From Herminiimonas arsenicoxydans (GTDB lineage Bacteria; Pseudomonadota; Gammaproteobacteria; Burkholderiales; Burkholderiaceae_D), in assembly GCA_000026125.1 (NCBI GenBank), contig CU207211.1, forward strand, positions 310,001 through 374,000: a DNA stretch of 64,000 nt, written 5' to 3'. The notes beneath the pieces were generated by a model. That model was given only the letters and a program-made list of their open reading frames with translations, had not been told where the DNA came from and did not search any database. The translations under genes were made by a program, and so were the position numbers. Within the stretch, counting starts at the first letter, position 1. Each line of letters opens with the position of its first letter. Shown in pieces: positions 1 through 8,195 of the stretch.

Positions 1-468
1 GCCAGTCATCTGTGATTGCAGGTAATTCTGGATGCCGACTTTTTCAATCAGATCGAGTTGCGTTTCCAGCCAGTCTATGTGCTCTTCTGTATCGTCGAGG
101 ATGTACTGGAACAGTTCGCGCGATACATAATCGCCGCTGGCTTCGCATGCTGCGATGCCTTCTTTCACGGTCTTGTGCGCCATCGTTTCCAGCTTCAAAT
201 CACACGCCAGCATTTCCTGCGTGTTCTCGCCTATCATCAACTTGTGCAGTAACTGCACATTCGGCAAACCATCCAGCATCAGGATGCGGTCTATCAGTTT
301 GTCGGCGTGCTTCATCTCGCCGATGGATTCTTCATATTCCTTCTTGGCGATTTTTTCAAAACCCCAGTGCTTGTACATGCGTGCATGTAAAAAGTACTGA
401 TTGATGGCGCTGAGTTCGTTGGTGAGCTGCGCGTTGAGCAGCTTGATGATATTGCTGTCACCTTTCAT
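1..468 (-). CDS. bfr: Bacterioferritin (3' end cut by window edge)
   Basis: Heme-containing ferritin that oxidises Fe(II) and stores iron in a 24-subunit shell. Reading the minus strand from ATG at 468 gives 156 codons before the edge, beginning MKGDSNIIKLLNAQL; the family is about 158 residues, so only a few codons are missing. The ferroxidase ligand Glu18 and the E-M-K-H segment (Glu51, heme ligand Met52, His54) are visible, as is the second-site segment DTEEHIDWLE near residue 127. It sits with tonB/exb, bfd and hemP in an iron block, and Bfd is its usual electron donor for iron release. Identification is firm. Confidence 0.96.
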   Translation of the reverse strand, partial: MKGDSNIIKLLNAQLTNELSAINQYFLHARMYKHWGFEKIAKKEYEESIGEMKHADKLIDRILMLDGLPNVQLLHKLMIGENTQEMLACDLKLETMAHKTVKEGIAACEASGDYVSRELFQYILDDTEEHIDWLETQLDLIEKVGIQNYLQSQMTG

Positions 469-668
469 GGGAGCCTCGAAAGTGATGTGGAAAATGGGCT
501 GGCTGACATGCGACCGTTTCGGTTGCACGATCTGCTCAGGAGAGAGTGGACATGATAGCGCAGGAAGTGCAATTCATGGCCATTTGGACCGCATTTCGTT
601 AGCTGGAATCATTCGTGTTTCGATTGCAAAAGTAAGGTTGGGCAATGCTGCCGGAAAGAAATGCAGGA

Positions 669-714
669 CAAATAAAAACGCGCTGCAGCGTAGAGCTGAG
701 CGCGTTTTTATTTG
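669..714 (-). terminator. Bidirectional intrinsic terminator after exbD
   Basis: A 16-bp perfect inverted repeat (669-684 with 699-714) has an A-tract on one side and a T-tract on the other. It lies 40 bp past the exbD stop and could also end transcripts from the other side. Confidence 0.8.
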
Positions 715-754
715 TGATCTGCAGGCGGAGTTTTAAACCCTGCAGCTTGCTGCA

Positions 755-1171
755 CTATTTCTTTGGTGCTTCCGTGACGAATCCCATCTTGCTGAGCCCG
801 CCGGATTGCGCTGCAGCCATGACTTGTGCGACTTTTTCATACGGTGTCGTACGTTCGGCGCGTAGATGCAACTCAGGTTGTGGCGTGACCTTGGCGGCGT
901 CGGCGACGCGGGCTGCCAACTGGCTTTCATCCAGTATTTCATTGTTCCAGTAAACCTTGCCTGCCGCATCGATGGAGAGGTTGATGGTTTCAGGTTTGAC
1001 TTCGTTCGGCTGATTGGCTGCACGCGGCAAATCGAGCTTGACGGCGTGATTCATCACCGGAATGGTCATGATGAAGATGATCAGCAACACCAGCATCACG
1101 TCGACCAGCGGCGTGGTATTGATTTCCGGATTGAAGTCATCGTCATCCGATAGGGAGCCCATGGACATCAT
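755..1171 (-). CDS. exbD: Biopolymer transport protein ExbD
   Basis: Subunit of the inner-membrane ExbB-ExbD motor that uses proton motive force to energise TonB. The protein has 138 residues: a short cytoplasmic N-terminus, one membrane segment at about 22-41 with the family's proton-path aspartate (Asp24, in PLVDVMLVLLIIF), and a periplasmic domain. The start ATG at 1171 has GGAGG in front and overlaps the exbB stop by 4 bp, so the two are translationally coupled. Order tonB-exbB-exbD on the minus strand implies one operon. A TolR role is less likely because tonB is adjacent. Confidence 0.93.
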   Translation of the reverse strand: MMSMGSLSDDDDFNPEINTTPLVDVMLVLLIIFIMTIPVMNHAVKLDLPRAANQPNEVKPETINLSIDAAGKVYWNNEILDESQLAARVADAAKVTPQPELHLRAERTTPYEKVAQVMAAAQSGGLSKMGFVTEAPKK

Positions 1172-1896
1172 GCACCTCCTACGGCAACCAGTTTGGCGCC
1201 GCTTGCACCCGGTGTATTGGTATCGTTGGCGCGTGCACCGGTGACGAACAGTGCGTGCAGATCGAAGCCGAATTTGTTCATTTTGGCGATCAGGCTCTTG
1301 TTGCCGCGTACCAGGGCGTTGTAACCAAAGGTTGCCGGAATCGCCACTGCCAGACCGAGTGCGGTCATGATCAGCGCTTCGCCGACCGGGCCAGCGACCT
1401 TATCGATGCTGGCCTGGCCCGAGGTGCCGATTGCCACCAGTGCATGATAGATACCCCACACGGTACCGAACAAGCCGACGAATGGCGCGGTGGAACCTAC
1501 CGACGCCAATACGGCCATGCCGGTTTGCAGTTTGGCGGAAGTTTCATCGATGGCCTGACGCAACGACAAGGTGATCCAGTCGCTGACCGACAACTCATCG
1601 TGCAAATGGCCCTTGTGCGCTTCGTGATGACGCATGGCGGTAACGCCGGCTTCCGCAATGGACGCAAACGGATTGCCGCTGCCCAGCGTGGCAGTCCCTT
1701 CGGACAGGCTGGTGGCGTCCCAGAATTCATGACCGGCGGCGCGTGCGGCGCGGCGATACTGCATCAATTGCAGTGCTTTGGTGGCGATGACGTACCACGA
1801 TGCGATCGACATTGCGACCAGCAGAATGGCGACGCCCTTGGTGACGAAATCACCTTGCGACCACAAACTTTCCAAACCGTATGGGCTGACTTCCAT
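1168..1896 (-). CDS. exbB: TonB-system proton channel ExbB
   Basis: MotA/TolQ/ExbB-family channel protein of the TonB motor, 242 residues. Three membrane segments are visible at about 18-38, 126-150 and 172-192. The family's conserved block APFVGLFGTVWGIYHAL precedes the segment with GEALIMTALGLAVAIPA. The ATG at 1896 has AAGGA upstream. The gene lies 12 bp after tonB and overlaps exbD by 4 bp. Inner membrane; expected to be co-regulated with tonB under iron limitation. Confidence 0.94.
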   Translation of the reverse strand: MEVSPYGLESLWSQGDFVTKGVAILLVAMSIASWYVIATKALQLMQYRRAARAAGHEFWDATSLSEGTATLGSGNPFASIAEAGVTAMRHHEAHKGHLHDELSVSDWITLSLRQAIDETSAKLQTGMAVLASVGSTAPFVGLFGTVWGIYHALVAIGTSGQASIDKVAGPVGEALIMTALGLAVAIPATFGYNALVRGNKSLIAKMNKFGFDLHALFVTGARANDTNTPGASGAKLVAVGGA

Positions 1897-1908
1897 GATG
1901 ATTCCTTC

Positions 1909-2595
1909 TTATCTATTTAATGTGAAATTAATTGGGACGATGGCAAATGCAGGAGCCGGTCGTCCGTCTTCCAGGTAGGGTTTGAACAGTGCGCGCATCA
2001 CGGCATCGCGTGCTGCATCGTCCATACGCAGCGAGCCTGATGATTTTTGCACTTCGACTCTTTCGGCACGACCTTTTTCATTGATCAGCACGCGCAGCGT
2101 CACCGTTCCTTCGTTACCCATGCGTGCATCCAGCGGCGGATAAACCGGACGCGGGGCATTGATGTAGGAAACACCTGAAATCATTTTCGGCGTTGCCGGC
2201 GCGGCGGGCGCTGCAGGTGCCGATGGCGCAGCGACTGCAGGCGGTTCTTTCGATTCCTGCGGCGGTGTGGCGGTTTCGGTAATGGCTTGCGGCGATGGTG
2301 CTTCGGTGACGACGGGACGCGGCGTTGGACGTGTTACCTGTTTTTTTACCACCGGCACCGTCTTCGGTTCAGCGGGTTGAGGCTTTGGTTCCGGCGCTGC
2401 CTGTTCGGTGATGAAGCTGGCGAAAATTTCGGTCGGTAATGACTTGGTGACCTGATGCACCAGGCCGCTGCGCAAAGCGTAAAACAAGCCAATATGCAGG
2501 ACCACTATGACGATGAGCGGACCGTATTTCTTGAGTGCTTGTGACAGGAACAGCGGGAGGCGCGGAACTGACGACGGAATCGATGTTGCATTCAT
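1909..2595 (-). CDS. tonB: Energy transducer TonB
   Basis: Periplasm-spanning protein that passes energy from ExbBD to outer-membrane siderophore and heme receptors. With the start ATG at 2595 it has 228 residues: a membrane anchor at about 25-41, a Pro/Ala/Glu/Lys-rich spacer at about 66-136, and a C-terminal TonB domain (about 145-228) with YPPLDARMGNEGTVTLRV. The frame is open upstream to 2700, but that part overlaps bfd and lacks hydrophobic or TonB-like character, so the MNATS start was preferred. No clear Shine-Dalgarno precedes it, so the exact start is uncertain. Confidence 0.9.
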   Translation of the reverse strand: MNATSIPSSVPRLPLFLSQALKKYGPLIVIVVLHIGLFYALRSGLVHQVTKSLPTEIFASFITEQAAPEPKPQPAEPKTVPVVKKQVTRPTPRPVVTEAPSPQAITETATPPQESKEPPAVAAPSAPAAPAAPATPKMISGVSYINAPRPVYPPLDARMGNEGTVTLRVLINEKGRAERVEVQKSSGSLRMDDAARDAVMRALFKPYLEDGRPAPAFAIVPINFTLNR

Positions 2596-2603
2596 AACAT
2601 TGC

Positions 2604-2819
2604 TTATGCAGCCATTGCGTTTGGATGAAACATTATAGTTTGAGTTGAGCGCATATCGGCAAGGGACTCGCGCAGGACGCGTTTCGCACAGGCATGACAT
2701 TTGCCGCAGCAGGTGCCGACTTCCAGTTCGTCGCGCAACTCTACCATCGACGTCAGGCCGCTATCGACCGCTAGGCGAATTTTCCGTTCAGAAACGTTGT
2801 TGCATACACAGACAATCAT
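2604..2819 (-). CDS. bfd: Bacterioferritin-associated ferredoxin Bfd
   Basis: Small [2Fe-2S] protein that delivers electrons to bacterioferritin so stored iron can be released. It has 71 residues and begins MIVCVCNNVSE. The four expected cluster ligands are present as Cys4, Cys6, Cys38 and Cys41 (CCGKCHAC). It lies just upstream of tonB on the same strand and 2.1 kb from bfr, its partner. The tail after residue 60 is variable. Expected to be iron-repressed, although no convincing Fur box was found immediately upstream. Confidence 0.94.
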   Translation of the reverse strand: MIVCVCNNVSERKIRLAVDSGLTSMVELRDELEVGTCCGKCHACAKRVLRESLADMRSTQTIMFHPNAMAA

Positions 2820-2906
2820 CGATGCCTCTTGCTACTTTCTTTGTAGGTGAAAAACACGAAACCCCAATTTTTTCAATTTCATCCGTTTGCGGCAGTCCGC
2901 CTTACC

Positions 2907-3227
2907 TCAGTTGATGCGCGGCCCGGTCACCAGGCGCGCGAACAACTTGAATTTTTCCGGCTGCTGCATGGTTCGCTCCACTACCGCCGCCCACTGTTCA
3001 GATAACTGCTGGCAGGTTGCGCGCAATACTGGCGCCAGTTCGGGTAACTCGGCCAGCGCTTTCAAATGCCGCTCGATCACCGAGGCCAGCTTGATGCACG
3101 AACTGTTTTCCTGATTGCTCGCGGTGTAATGCGACATCAAATGCAGCACGGCGGAAACGAGTAACTCTGGTTGCGCTGGCGCTGCGTTTGGTTCCTGCAA
3201 TGCTTGAGTCGCTTTTTCGATAGCCAT
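2907..3227 (-). CDS. Uncharacterised small protein of the heme/iron block
   Basis: A 106-residue protein of unknown function, largely helical by composition, with no signal peptide or membrane segment. ATG at 3227 was chosen because AAGGAGAG lies 4-11 bases in front. An earlier in-frame ATG at 3305 lacks such a site. It sits between hemP and bfd on the same strand and probably belongs to the iron-regulated transcript. I do not recognise a domain. Codon use matches its neighbours. Confidence 0.7.
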   Translation of the reverse strand: MAIEKATQALQEPNAAPAQPELLVSAVLHLMSHYTASNQENSSCIKLASVIERHLKALAELPELAPVLRATCQQLSEQWAAVVERTMQQPEKFKLFARLVTGPRIN

Positions 3228-3331
3228 CAAACTCTCCTTGTCGGTTGGTTTGGCTTGCTGGCGCAACGTGTATCGCTGTGCGTGGCTGGCTAGCGTGTGA
3301 ATCAATATTTCTGTTTCTGGATTTCTGCTGC

Positions 3332-3526
3332 TTATGCCGTCAAAATCAGTTTATTCAATTGCGTCAAGCGCAAACGGTATATGCGGCCTTCGTGTGCGAT
3401 TTCCACTTCCCGCATTTGCTGAAATAAGTCACGACTGTTGATGCGTGTGACGGCTTGTTCCTCAGCCTTGTTGCATGCGGTTGGGGCAGTTGTGTCTTGT
3501 GCTTTGCGTGATGCCGGGATCGTCAT
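3332..3526 (-). CDS. hemP: Hemin uptake protein HemP
   Basis: Small conserved protein usually encoded in front of heme uptake genes; in some proteobacteria it acts as an activator of them. From ATG at 3526 it has 64 residues. The C-terminal signature INSRDLFQQMREVEIAHEG followed by YRLRLTQLNKLILT is the hallmark of the family. An AAGGCAG site precedes this ATG; the ATG at 3556 lies inside the operator region and is less likely. No heme transport genes follow here, so the receptor is presumably elsewhere. Confidence 0.88.
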   Translation of the reverse strand: MTIPASRKAQDTTAPTACNKAEEQAVTRINSRDLFQQMREVEIAHEGRIYRLRLTQLNKLILTA

Positions 3527-3545
3527 GATCTGCCTTTTTCTCGTA

Positions 3546-3596
3546 AATGAGAACAATTCGTGTTTAGATTATTGAGTATTTGCGGCAGGATTGCAA
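3546..3596 (-). promoter_or_regulatory. hemP promoter with Fur-box-like operator
   Basis: On the minus strand a -35 TTGCAA (3591-3596) and -10 AATAAT (3568-3573) are spaced 17 bp. Immediately downstream, 3546-3564 on the plus strand reads AATGAGAACAATTCGTGTT. This matches the Fur consensus AATGAGAAT-N-ATTCTCATT in 8 of 9 and 6 of 9 half-site positions. Confidence 0.6.
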
Positions 3597-3786
3597 GTTT
3601 TTTCGTACGGGAAGGCGGCTTGCGGGCGAAATAAATCGCCGGTTTGCTGTTGTGGGCTTGAGAAATTGCCGAAAAATTATTCTTATCCAGCTAAATTGCT
3701 GCTCTTCGGCAATACGTCGGCAGGCGGCAACATGGGCGTCGCTACCGGCCCGATAGTGCTTGTGCAGATGGATGCAGTGTGTGGCG

Positions 3787-5415
3787 TCAGCGTATAGGGT
3801 GAAACGATTCTGCCTGCGCAATCGGCCAGTATTTGGCAAACACTTCAGGCAATTCGCTGGTCGCCTGTGCTTCGCTGAGCAGTTGACCGGATTCGAGATA
3901 GGGCAGCAGGGCCGAAGCCAGTTTGACTTGATTGGCCGATACGCGCCGCACCAGATGATGCGGCTTCAGTTCGGATGGATGATGCAAGCCTGCGGCGGCA
4001 ATCAATTCTGCCAGGGCTTTCAATGTGTTTTTATGAAAATTGGCGACGCGTTCGGCCTTGTCCGGCACCACCAGTGCGCGTTGACGCAAGGCATCCTGCG
4101 TGGCGATGCCGGTCGGGCAGCGGTCGGTATGACAGCTTTGCGACTGGATGCAGCCGAGCGCAAACATGAAGCCGCGCGCCGAATTGCACCAGTCGGCGCC
4201 GAGTGCGATGGTGCGGACGATATCGAATGCGGTAATGATCTTGCCGGACGCGCCTATCTTCACCTTGTCGCGCAGCTTGGTGCCCACCAGTGTGTTGTGC
4301 GCAAGTAGTAGTGCTTCCTGCAGTGGTACGCCGACGTGATCGGTAAACTCGACAGGGGCGGCGCCAGTGCCGCCTTCGCCACCGTCAATGACGATGAAAT
4401 CGGGAGTGATGCCGGTGTGCAGCATCGCCTTGACGATGCCGAAGAATTCCCACGGGTGGCCGATTGCCAGCTTGAAGCCGGTCGGCTTGCCACCGGACAG
4501 GTTGCGCAATTGTTCTATGAATTGCAGCAAGCCGGTCGGTGTATCGAAAGCAGAATGCGACGAGGGTGAAATGCAGTCCACGCCTTCCGGTATGTCGCGT
4601 GCAGTCGCGATTTCAATGGAAACCTTGGCGCCCGGAAGCATGCCGCCGTGGCCCGGTTTGGCACCTTGCGAGAGTTTTACCTCGATCATTTTTACTTGCG
4701 GAAGATTGGCATTAACGGCGAATTTTTCTGCGGAAAAACTGCCATCTTCACTGCGACAGCCAAAATAGCCGGAGCCGATTTCCCACATCAGATCGCCGCC
4801 GGTATCGACTGCATTTTCTGGTTGGTGATAGCGACTGATGCTGCCTTCGCCAGTATCGTGCATGAAGCCGCCTTTTTGCGCTCCCTGATTCAAGGCGCGG
4901 ATGGCATTGGCCGACAAGGCGCCGAAACTCATGGCGGAAATATTGAACACGCTGGCCGAATAGGGCTGTGCGCGTTCGGCGCCTATCGTGATGCGGAAAT
5001 CATGCGAGGCCAGTTTGGCCGGCATGATCGAGTGATTGATCCATTCGTAATTATCTTGATACACATCCATCTGCGTGCCGAATGGACGTTTGTCGATGGC
5101 TTGCTTGGCGCGTTGATACACCAGCGAACGCTGATTGCGTGAAAACGGATTGGGCGCCGCATCATCCTCGAGAAAATACTGGCGTATTTCAGGGCGTACC
5201 GACTCAAACATATAACGAAAATGCGCGAGGATGGGGTAATTGCGCAGCAGCGCGCGTTTGCTCTGGCTGAGATCGGCAATGCCGACGGTCGTCAATGCGC
5301 CGGACAGTATCACCAGCCACCAGCCGCGATCGAACTGCAAGGCCATTATCAAAGACACTGCGAACACACATCCGGCGATCATCAAGGCCAGATAACGTAG
5401 AGGGAAATCGCGCAT
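3787..5415 (-). CDS. FMN-binding glutamate synthase family protein (GltB-like)
   Basis: Stand-alone version of the FMN/Fe-S synthase domain of glutamate synthase, 542 residues from ATG at 5415, which is preceded by GGAGA. Two hydrophobic segments at about 8-50 suggest membrane attachment. The catalytic barrel follows, with SAMSFGALSANAIRALN, the substrate loop PGHGGMLPGAKV, the FMN-phosphate segment GGEGGTGAAPVEF, and cysteines in CIQSQSCHTDRCPTGIA that resemble the GltB cluster-binding stretch. It lacks the amidotransferase domain, so it is not a complete GOGAT; the substrate is unknown. Transcribed alone. Confidence 0.85.
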   Translation of the reverse strand: MRDFPLRYLALMIAGCVFAVSLIMALQFDRGWWLVILSGALTTVGIADLSQSKRALLRNYPILAHFRYMFESVRPEIRQYFLEDDAAPNPFSRNQRSLVYQRAKQAIDKRPFGTQMDVYQDNYEWINHSIMPAKLASHDFRITIGAERAQPYSASVFNISAMSFGALSANAIRALNQGAQKGGFMHDTGEGSISRYHQPENAVDTGGDLMWEIGSGYFGCRSEDGSFSAEKFAVNANLPQVKMIEVKLSQGAKPGHGGMLPGAKVSIEIATARDIPEGVDCISPSSHSAFDTPTGLLQFIEQLRNLSGGKPTGFKLAIGHPWEFFGIVKAMLHTGITPDFIVIDGGEGGTGAAPVEFTDHVGVPLQEALLLAHNTLVGTKLRDKVKIGASGKIITAFDIVRTIALGADWCNSARGFMFALGCIQSQSCHTDRCPTGIATQDALRQRALVVPDKAERVANFHKNTLKALAELIAAAGLHHPSELKPHHLVRRVSANQVKLASALLPYLESGQLLSEAQATSELPEVFAKYWPIAQAESFHPIR

Positions 5416-5716
5416 TTTTTCTCCAGACCGCATCTCCGCCGACGGGCAGAGCAATCGCGGCACAGTGTACAACGAAGACAATATTTTCCCCGCCGGTAAT
5501 TAAATGTGTGGGGGCATGGACGGCTGGAATGTCCGTCCCCAAAAATTGGATTACAAATTTTCAAGCACATGGAGAGATCGACATGTACCAAACGGATGTG
5601 GCGGATTTTTGATGCACGACGATACAGAGGACTGGCATCCGGTGTATCGATTTACTTATTAAAATGAAAAAGCCGCGTGCATGAAGCTCATGCACGCGGC
5701 TTTTATCTTTATGTTT
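5416..5716. other. Intergenic region between GltB-like gene and mnmA
   Basis: 301 bp without a convincing gene. A small inverted repeat (GGACGG...CCGTCC, about 5518-5545) and the mnmA terminator are the only structures seen. A 9-codon ATG frame at 5583 behind GGAGAG is noted but not supported. Confidence 0.5.
5665..5706 (-). terminator. Intrinsic terminator of mnmA
   Basis: The arms 5669-5684 and 5688-5704 form a GC-rich stem with a 3-base loop and flanking A/T runs. It lies just past the mnmA stop. Confidence 0.88.
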
Positions 5717-6835
5717 TTATTCAGTGAGCGTTGACGCGGTAATGATGCCGCCACCCAGGCATACATCGCCTTGATATAAAACGGCGGATTGTCCGGGCGT
5801 GACAGCCCATTGCGGCGTGTCAAAGGCGAGTGCAAGGTTGTCAGCTGTTGCGTGCTGCGAGCATGCGACATCGGCTTGCCGATAACGTGTCTTGGCGGCT
5901 ACCAGTTCTTCGCTCGGCGCCCTGCCGGCGACCCAGCTCATTTGGCCTGCACTTAATGCAGACGACAGCAGCCAGGGATGATCGTGACCTTGCACTATAT
6001 ACAGCGTGTTGTTTGCGACGTCCTTGCGTGCGACGTACCAGGGGCCGCTATTGCCATCTGTATTCTTGTGCGTCTTCATGCCGCCCAGGCCTATGCCCTT
6101 GCGCTGCCCCAGTGTGTAAAAACTCAGGCCCACGTGTTCGCCGACGATCGTGCCGTCCGGCGTTTTCATCGGACCCGGTTGATAAGACAGGTAGCGATTC
6201 AGAAATTCGCGGAATGGACGTTCGCCGATGAAGCAGATGCCGGTGGAATCTTTTTTGCTCGCGTTTGGCAGTTGCAGCTGTTCGGCGATTTTGCGCACTT
6301 CCGTTTTGCGAATTTCGCCGAGAGGGAACAAGGTCTTCGACAATTGAGCCTGGTTCAGGCGGTGTAGGAAGTAGCTTTGATCCTTGCTGGCATCGACTGC
6401 TTTCAATAACTGGACCTGGCCTGCATCCGGCCCTGACGTCACTTCGCGCACGCGCGCATAGTGGCCGGTCGCGATCATGTCGGCACCGAGCAGCATGGCG
6501 TGATCGAGGAAGGCCTTGAACTTGATTTCAGCGTTGCACAGTACATCAGGATTGGGGGTGCGGCCGGCTTCGTATTCGCGCAGGAATTCGGCGAACACAC
6601 GATCCTTGTATTCTGCGGCGAAATTGACGGCTTCGATATCGACGCCGACGACGTCGGCGACGCTGGCTGCATCAATCCAGTCCTGACGGGTCGAGCAGTA
6701 TTCGGAGTCGTCGTCATCTTCCCAGTTCTTCATGAACAGACCGATGACTTCATAACCCTGTTCTTTCAAGAGCCAGGCGGAGACCGACGAATCGACGCCA
6801 CCGGACATGCCGATGACGACACGCTTTTTAGCCAT
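5717..6835 (-). CDS. mnmA: tRNA-specific 2-thiouridylase MnmA
   Basis: Thiolates uridine 34 of Lys, Glu and Gln tRNAs using ATP and a relayed sulfur. It has 372 residues from ATG at 6835 (E. coli about 368). The N-terminal PP-loop [11 protein letters not shown], the cysteine in [15 protein letters not shown] and the second catalytic cysteine in [11 protein letters not shown] are all present. The start overlaps the nudJ stop by 8 bp and has GAGG about 9 bases upstream. The nudJ-mnmA pairing is also found in E. coli, supporting both calls. Confidence 0.96.
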   Translation of the reverse strand: MAKKRVVIGMSGGVDSSVSAWLLKEQGYEVIGLFMKNWEDDDDSEYCSTRQDWIDAASVADVVGVDIEAVNFAAEYKDRVFAEFLREYEAGRTPNPDVLCNAEIKFKAFLDHAMLLGADMIATGHYARVREVTSGPDAGQVQLLKAVDASKDQSYFLHRLNQAQLSKTLFPLGEIRKTEVRKIAEQLQLPNASKKDSTGICFIGERPFREFLNRYLSYQPGPMKTPDGTIVGEHVGLSFYTLGQRKGIGLGGMKTHKNTDGNSGPWYVARKDVANNTLYIVQGHDHPWLLSSALSAGQMSWVAGRAPSEELVAAKTRYRQADVACSQHATADNLALAFDTPQWAVTPGQSAVLYQGDVCLGGGIITASTLTE

Positions 6836-7316
6836 TGTTGATGACCTCATAGACCGAAGGGTCTGTCTGCAACAATGATAGGGGTGCGCGCTTGCCGTCC
6901 AGATAATCGATGACGCGTTGCAATACCGATGGGCTACGGTGTTTATCCTTGCAGGCGACCAGTTCGTCGTAACTCATCCACACGGCGCGCAAGATGCCGG
7001 CATCCAGCGGTTGATCGTACTTGGCGCCGACTTCGCCGCAAAAGCTGAAGCTTAAATAAGTAACATCGTGGCCGGTGCGCGCGGAAACGTAGCGTGACAT
7101 ATACATGCCAACTAGGGCGGTGGGGGTGAAGTCGTGTGCGGTTTCTTCCAGGGTTTCGCGGACTACAGCCTGCTCCAGCGACTCATGGGGGTCCAGGTGG
7201 CCAGCCGGCTGATTAAAACGAATTCCTTCGCTGGTTTCTTCCTCTACCAGCAGGAAAAGGCCATCACGCTCTATGATGGCAGCAACAGTAACAGATGGTT
7301 TCCAGACGTCGGGCAT
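6828..7316 (-). CDS. nudJ: Nudix hydrolase, NudJ-type
   Basis: Nudix phosphatase of the NudJ (YmfB) group, which acts on thiamine pyrophosphates and nucleoside phosphates. It has 162 residues. The Nudix box spans about 39-61 ([20 protein letters not shown]), with the REXXEE core intact. It overlaps the start of mnmA, as in E. coli. A thiamine-diphosphate phosphatase activity would be notable in a region with thiCSG and two ThDP enzymes, but this is inference. Confidence 0.88.
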   Translation of the reverse strand: MPDVWKPSVTVAAIIERDGLFLLVEEETSEGIRFNQPAGHLDPHESLEQAVVRETLEETAHDFTPTALVGMYMSRYVSARTGHDVTYLSFSFCGEVGAKYDQPLDAGILRAVWMSYDELVACKDKHRSPSVLQRVIDYLDGKRAPLSLLQTDPSVYEVINNG

Positions 7317-7349
7317 AATGGCTCTCGGAATAACCCGCTATTTTAGCGC

Positions 7350-7384
7350 GCACGGGAAAAAGTTGCGCGCAATGTTTCCCGTGC
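7350..7384. repeat. Inverted repeat between nudJ and panD
   Basis: The 10-bp perfect arms GCACGGGAAA (7350-7359) and TTTCCCGTGC (7375-7384) are followed by TAAAAAAG. It lies in the divergent nudJ/panD spacer and could be an operator or a terminator; neither is proven. Confidence 0.45.
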
Positions 7385-7504
7385 TAAAAAAGTTGTAATA
7401 AAATGAGTAAGGTCAAGATTGCGCATCTTTGGCTTTGCTATGGCGGACATTTAGCTTTATCCTTACCGGCTCATTGCCCTAACGGAAGTCGGTGAATAAG
7501 GTAT

Positions 7505-7675
7505 CTGCCTGGTCAAACTGTGAGATACGCCCCCGAAATCGAAGCGCATTCCCCTGTTGCCAGGGCTTTCATGGATGACAGGCGCCACTGCTTATGGTTG
7601 GTGGAGGCCGTTCCCAAGGACATTACACAATTAACTGATTTGCCTTCGCCCTGTTTTGGCGTCGAGGCAAAGGCT
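7505..7675 (+). ncRNA. Structured leader or possible 6S-like RNA upstream of panD
   Basis: About 170 bases with little coding potential and several pairable segments: CAGGGC (7561-7566) with GCCCTG (7648-7653), ACGCC with GGCGT, and TGCCT with AGGCA near the ends. From memory of E. coli 6S RNA, the blocks TGAGAT, AAGCG, TCCCCTG, TTTCAT, GGCGC and GGTTGGTG occur in the same order with similar spacing (CCCCTG to GGTTGGTG is 45 here, about 43 in E. coli). No strong promoter was seen. A panD leader is the alternative. Confidence 0.38.
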
Positions 7676-7696
7676 TAATAATAGAACGGAATAAAC

Positions 7697-8056
7697 ATGC
7701 AACGCATCATGCTCAGAGCAAAAATTCATCGCGCCAAGGTGACGCAAGCGGACCTGCATTACGAGGGTTCATGCGGGATCGACGCGGATTTGCTGGAAGC
7801 CGCAGATATCAAGGTTGGTGAAAAGATTGAGTTGTACAACATCAATAACGGCGAGCGTTTTTCTACCTATGCCATCCAAGGCGCAAGAGGTAGTGGCGAG
7901 ATTTCGCTGAACGGCGCCGCCGCACGCTGTGCTCATCTCGGTGATTTGATGATCATCTGTACCTATGGTCCGATGACTGATGAAGAAATTGCGACCTACA
8001 CGCCTAAGATTGTTTTTGTCGATGAAGACAATCATTTCGCTGGAATGAAAAAATAA
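7697..8056 (+). CDS. panD: Aspartate 1-decarboxylase PanD
   Basis: Makes beta-alanine for pantothenate and CoA by decarboxylating aspartate, using a pyruvoyl group generated by self-cleavage. The 119-residue proenzyme begins [20 protein letters not shown] and has the cleavage site Gly24-Ser25 (HYEGSCGID), Lys9 and the usual fold-defining segments. The Shine-Dalgarno is weak (AACGGAA). It stands alone downstream of a structured spacer. CoA supply is relevant to the CoA-dependent oxalate pathway, but a direct link is not shown. Confidence 0.96.
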   Translation: MQRIMLRAKIHRAKVTQADLHYEGSCGIDADLLEAADIKVGEKIELYNINNGERFSTYAIQGARGSGEISLNGAAARCAHLGDLMIICTYGPMTDEEIATYTPKIVFVDEDNHFAGMKK

Positions 8057-8195
8057 TAGCAAGTAGCGTTAGTTAGCTAGTAGCGCTGGAATATCCGCTC
8101 GCGCCATTGTGTGCTGCTTGAGTCGGGATTTGTGTGCTTATTGTGGCTCTAATGCTGCCTGATCAGGAATTTAAACAAACTATGAGAGATGCATT

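Noticed and set aside
5583..5612. Nine-codon frame behind GGAGAG upstream of the GltB-like gene
   Set aside because: Too short, with no supporting structure or promoter.
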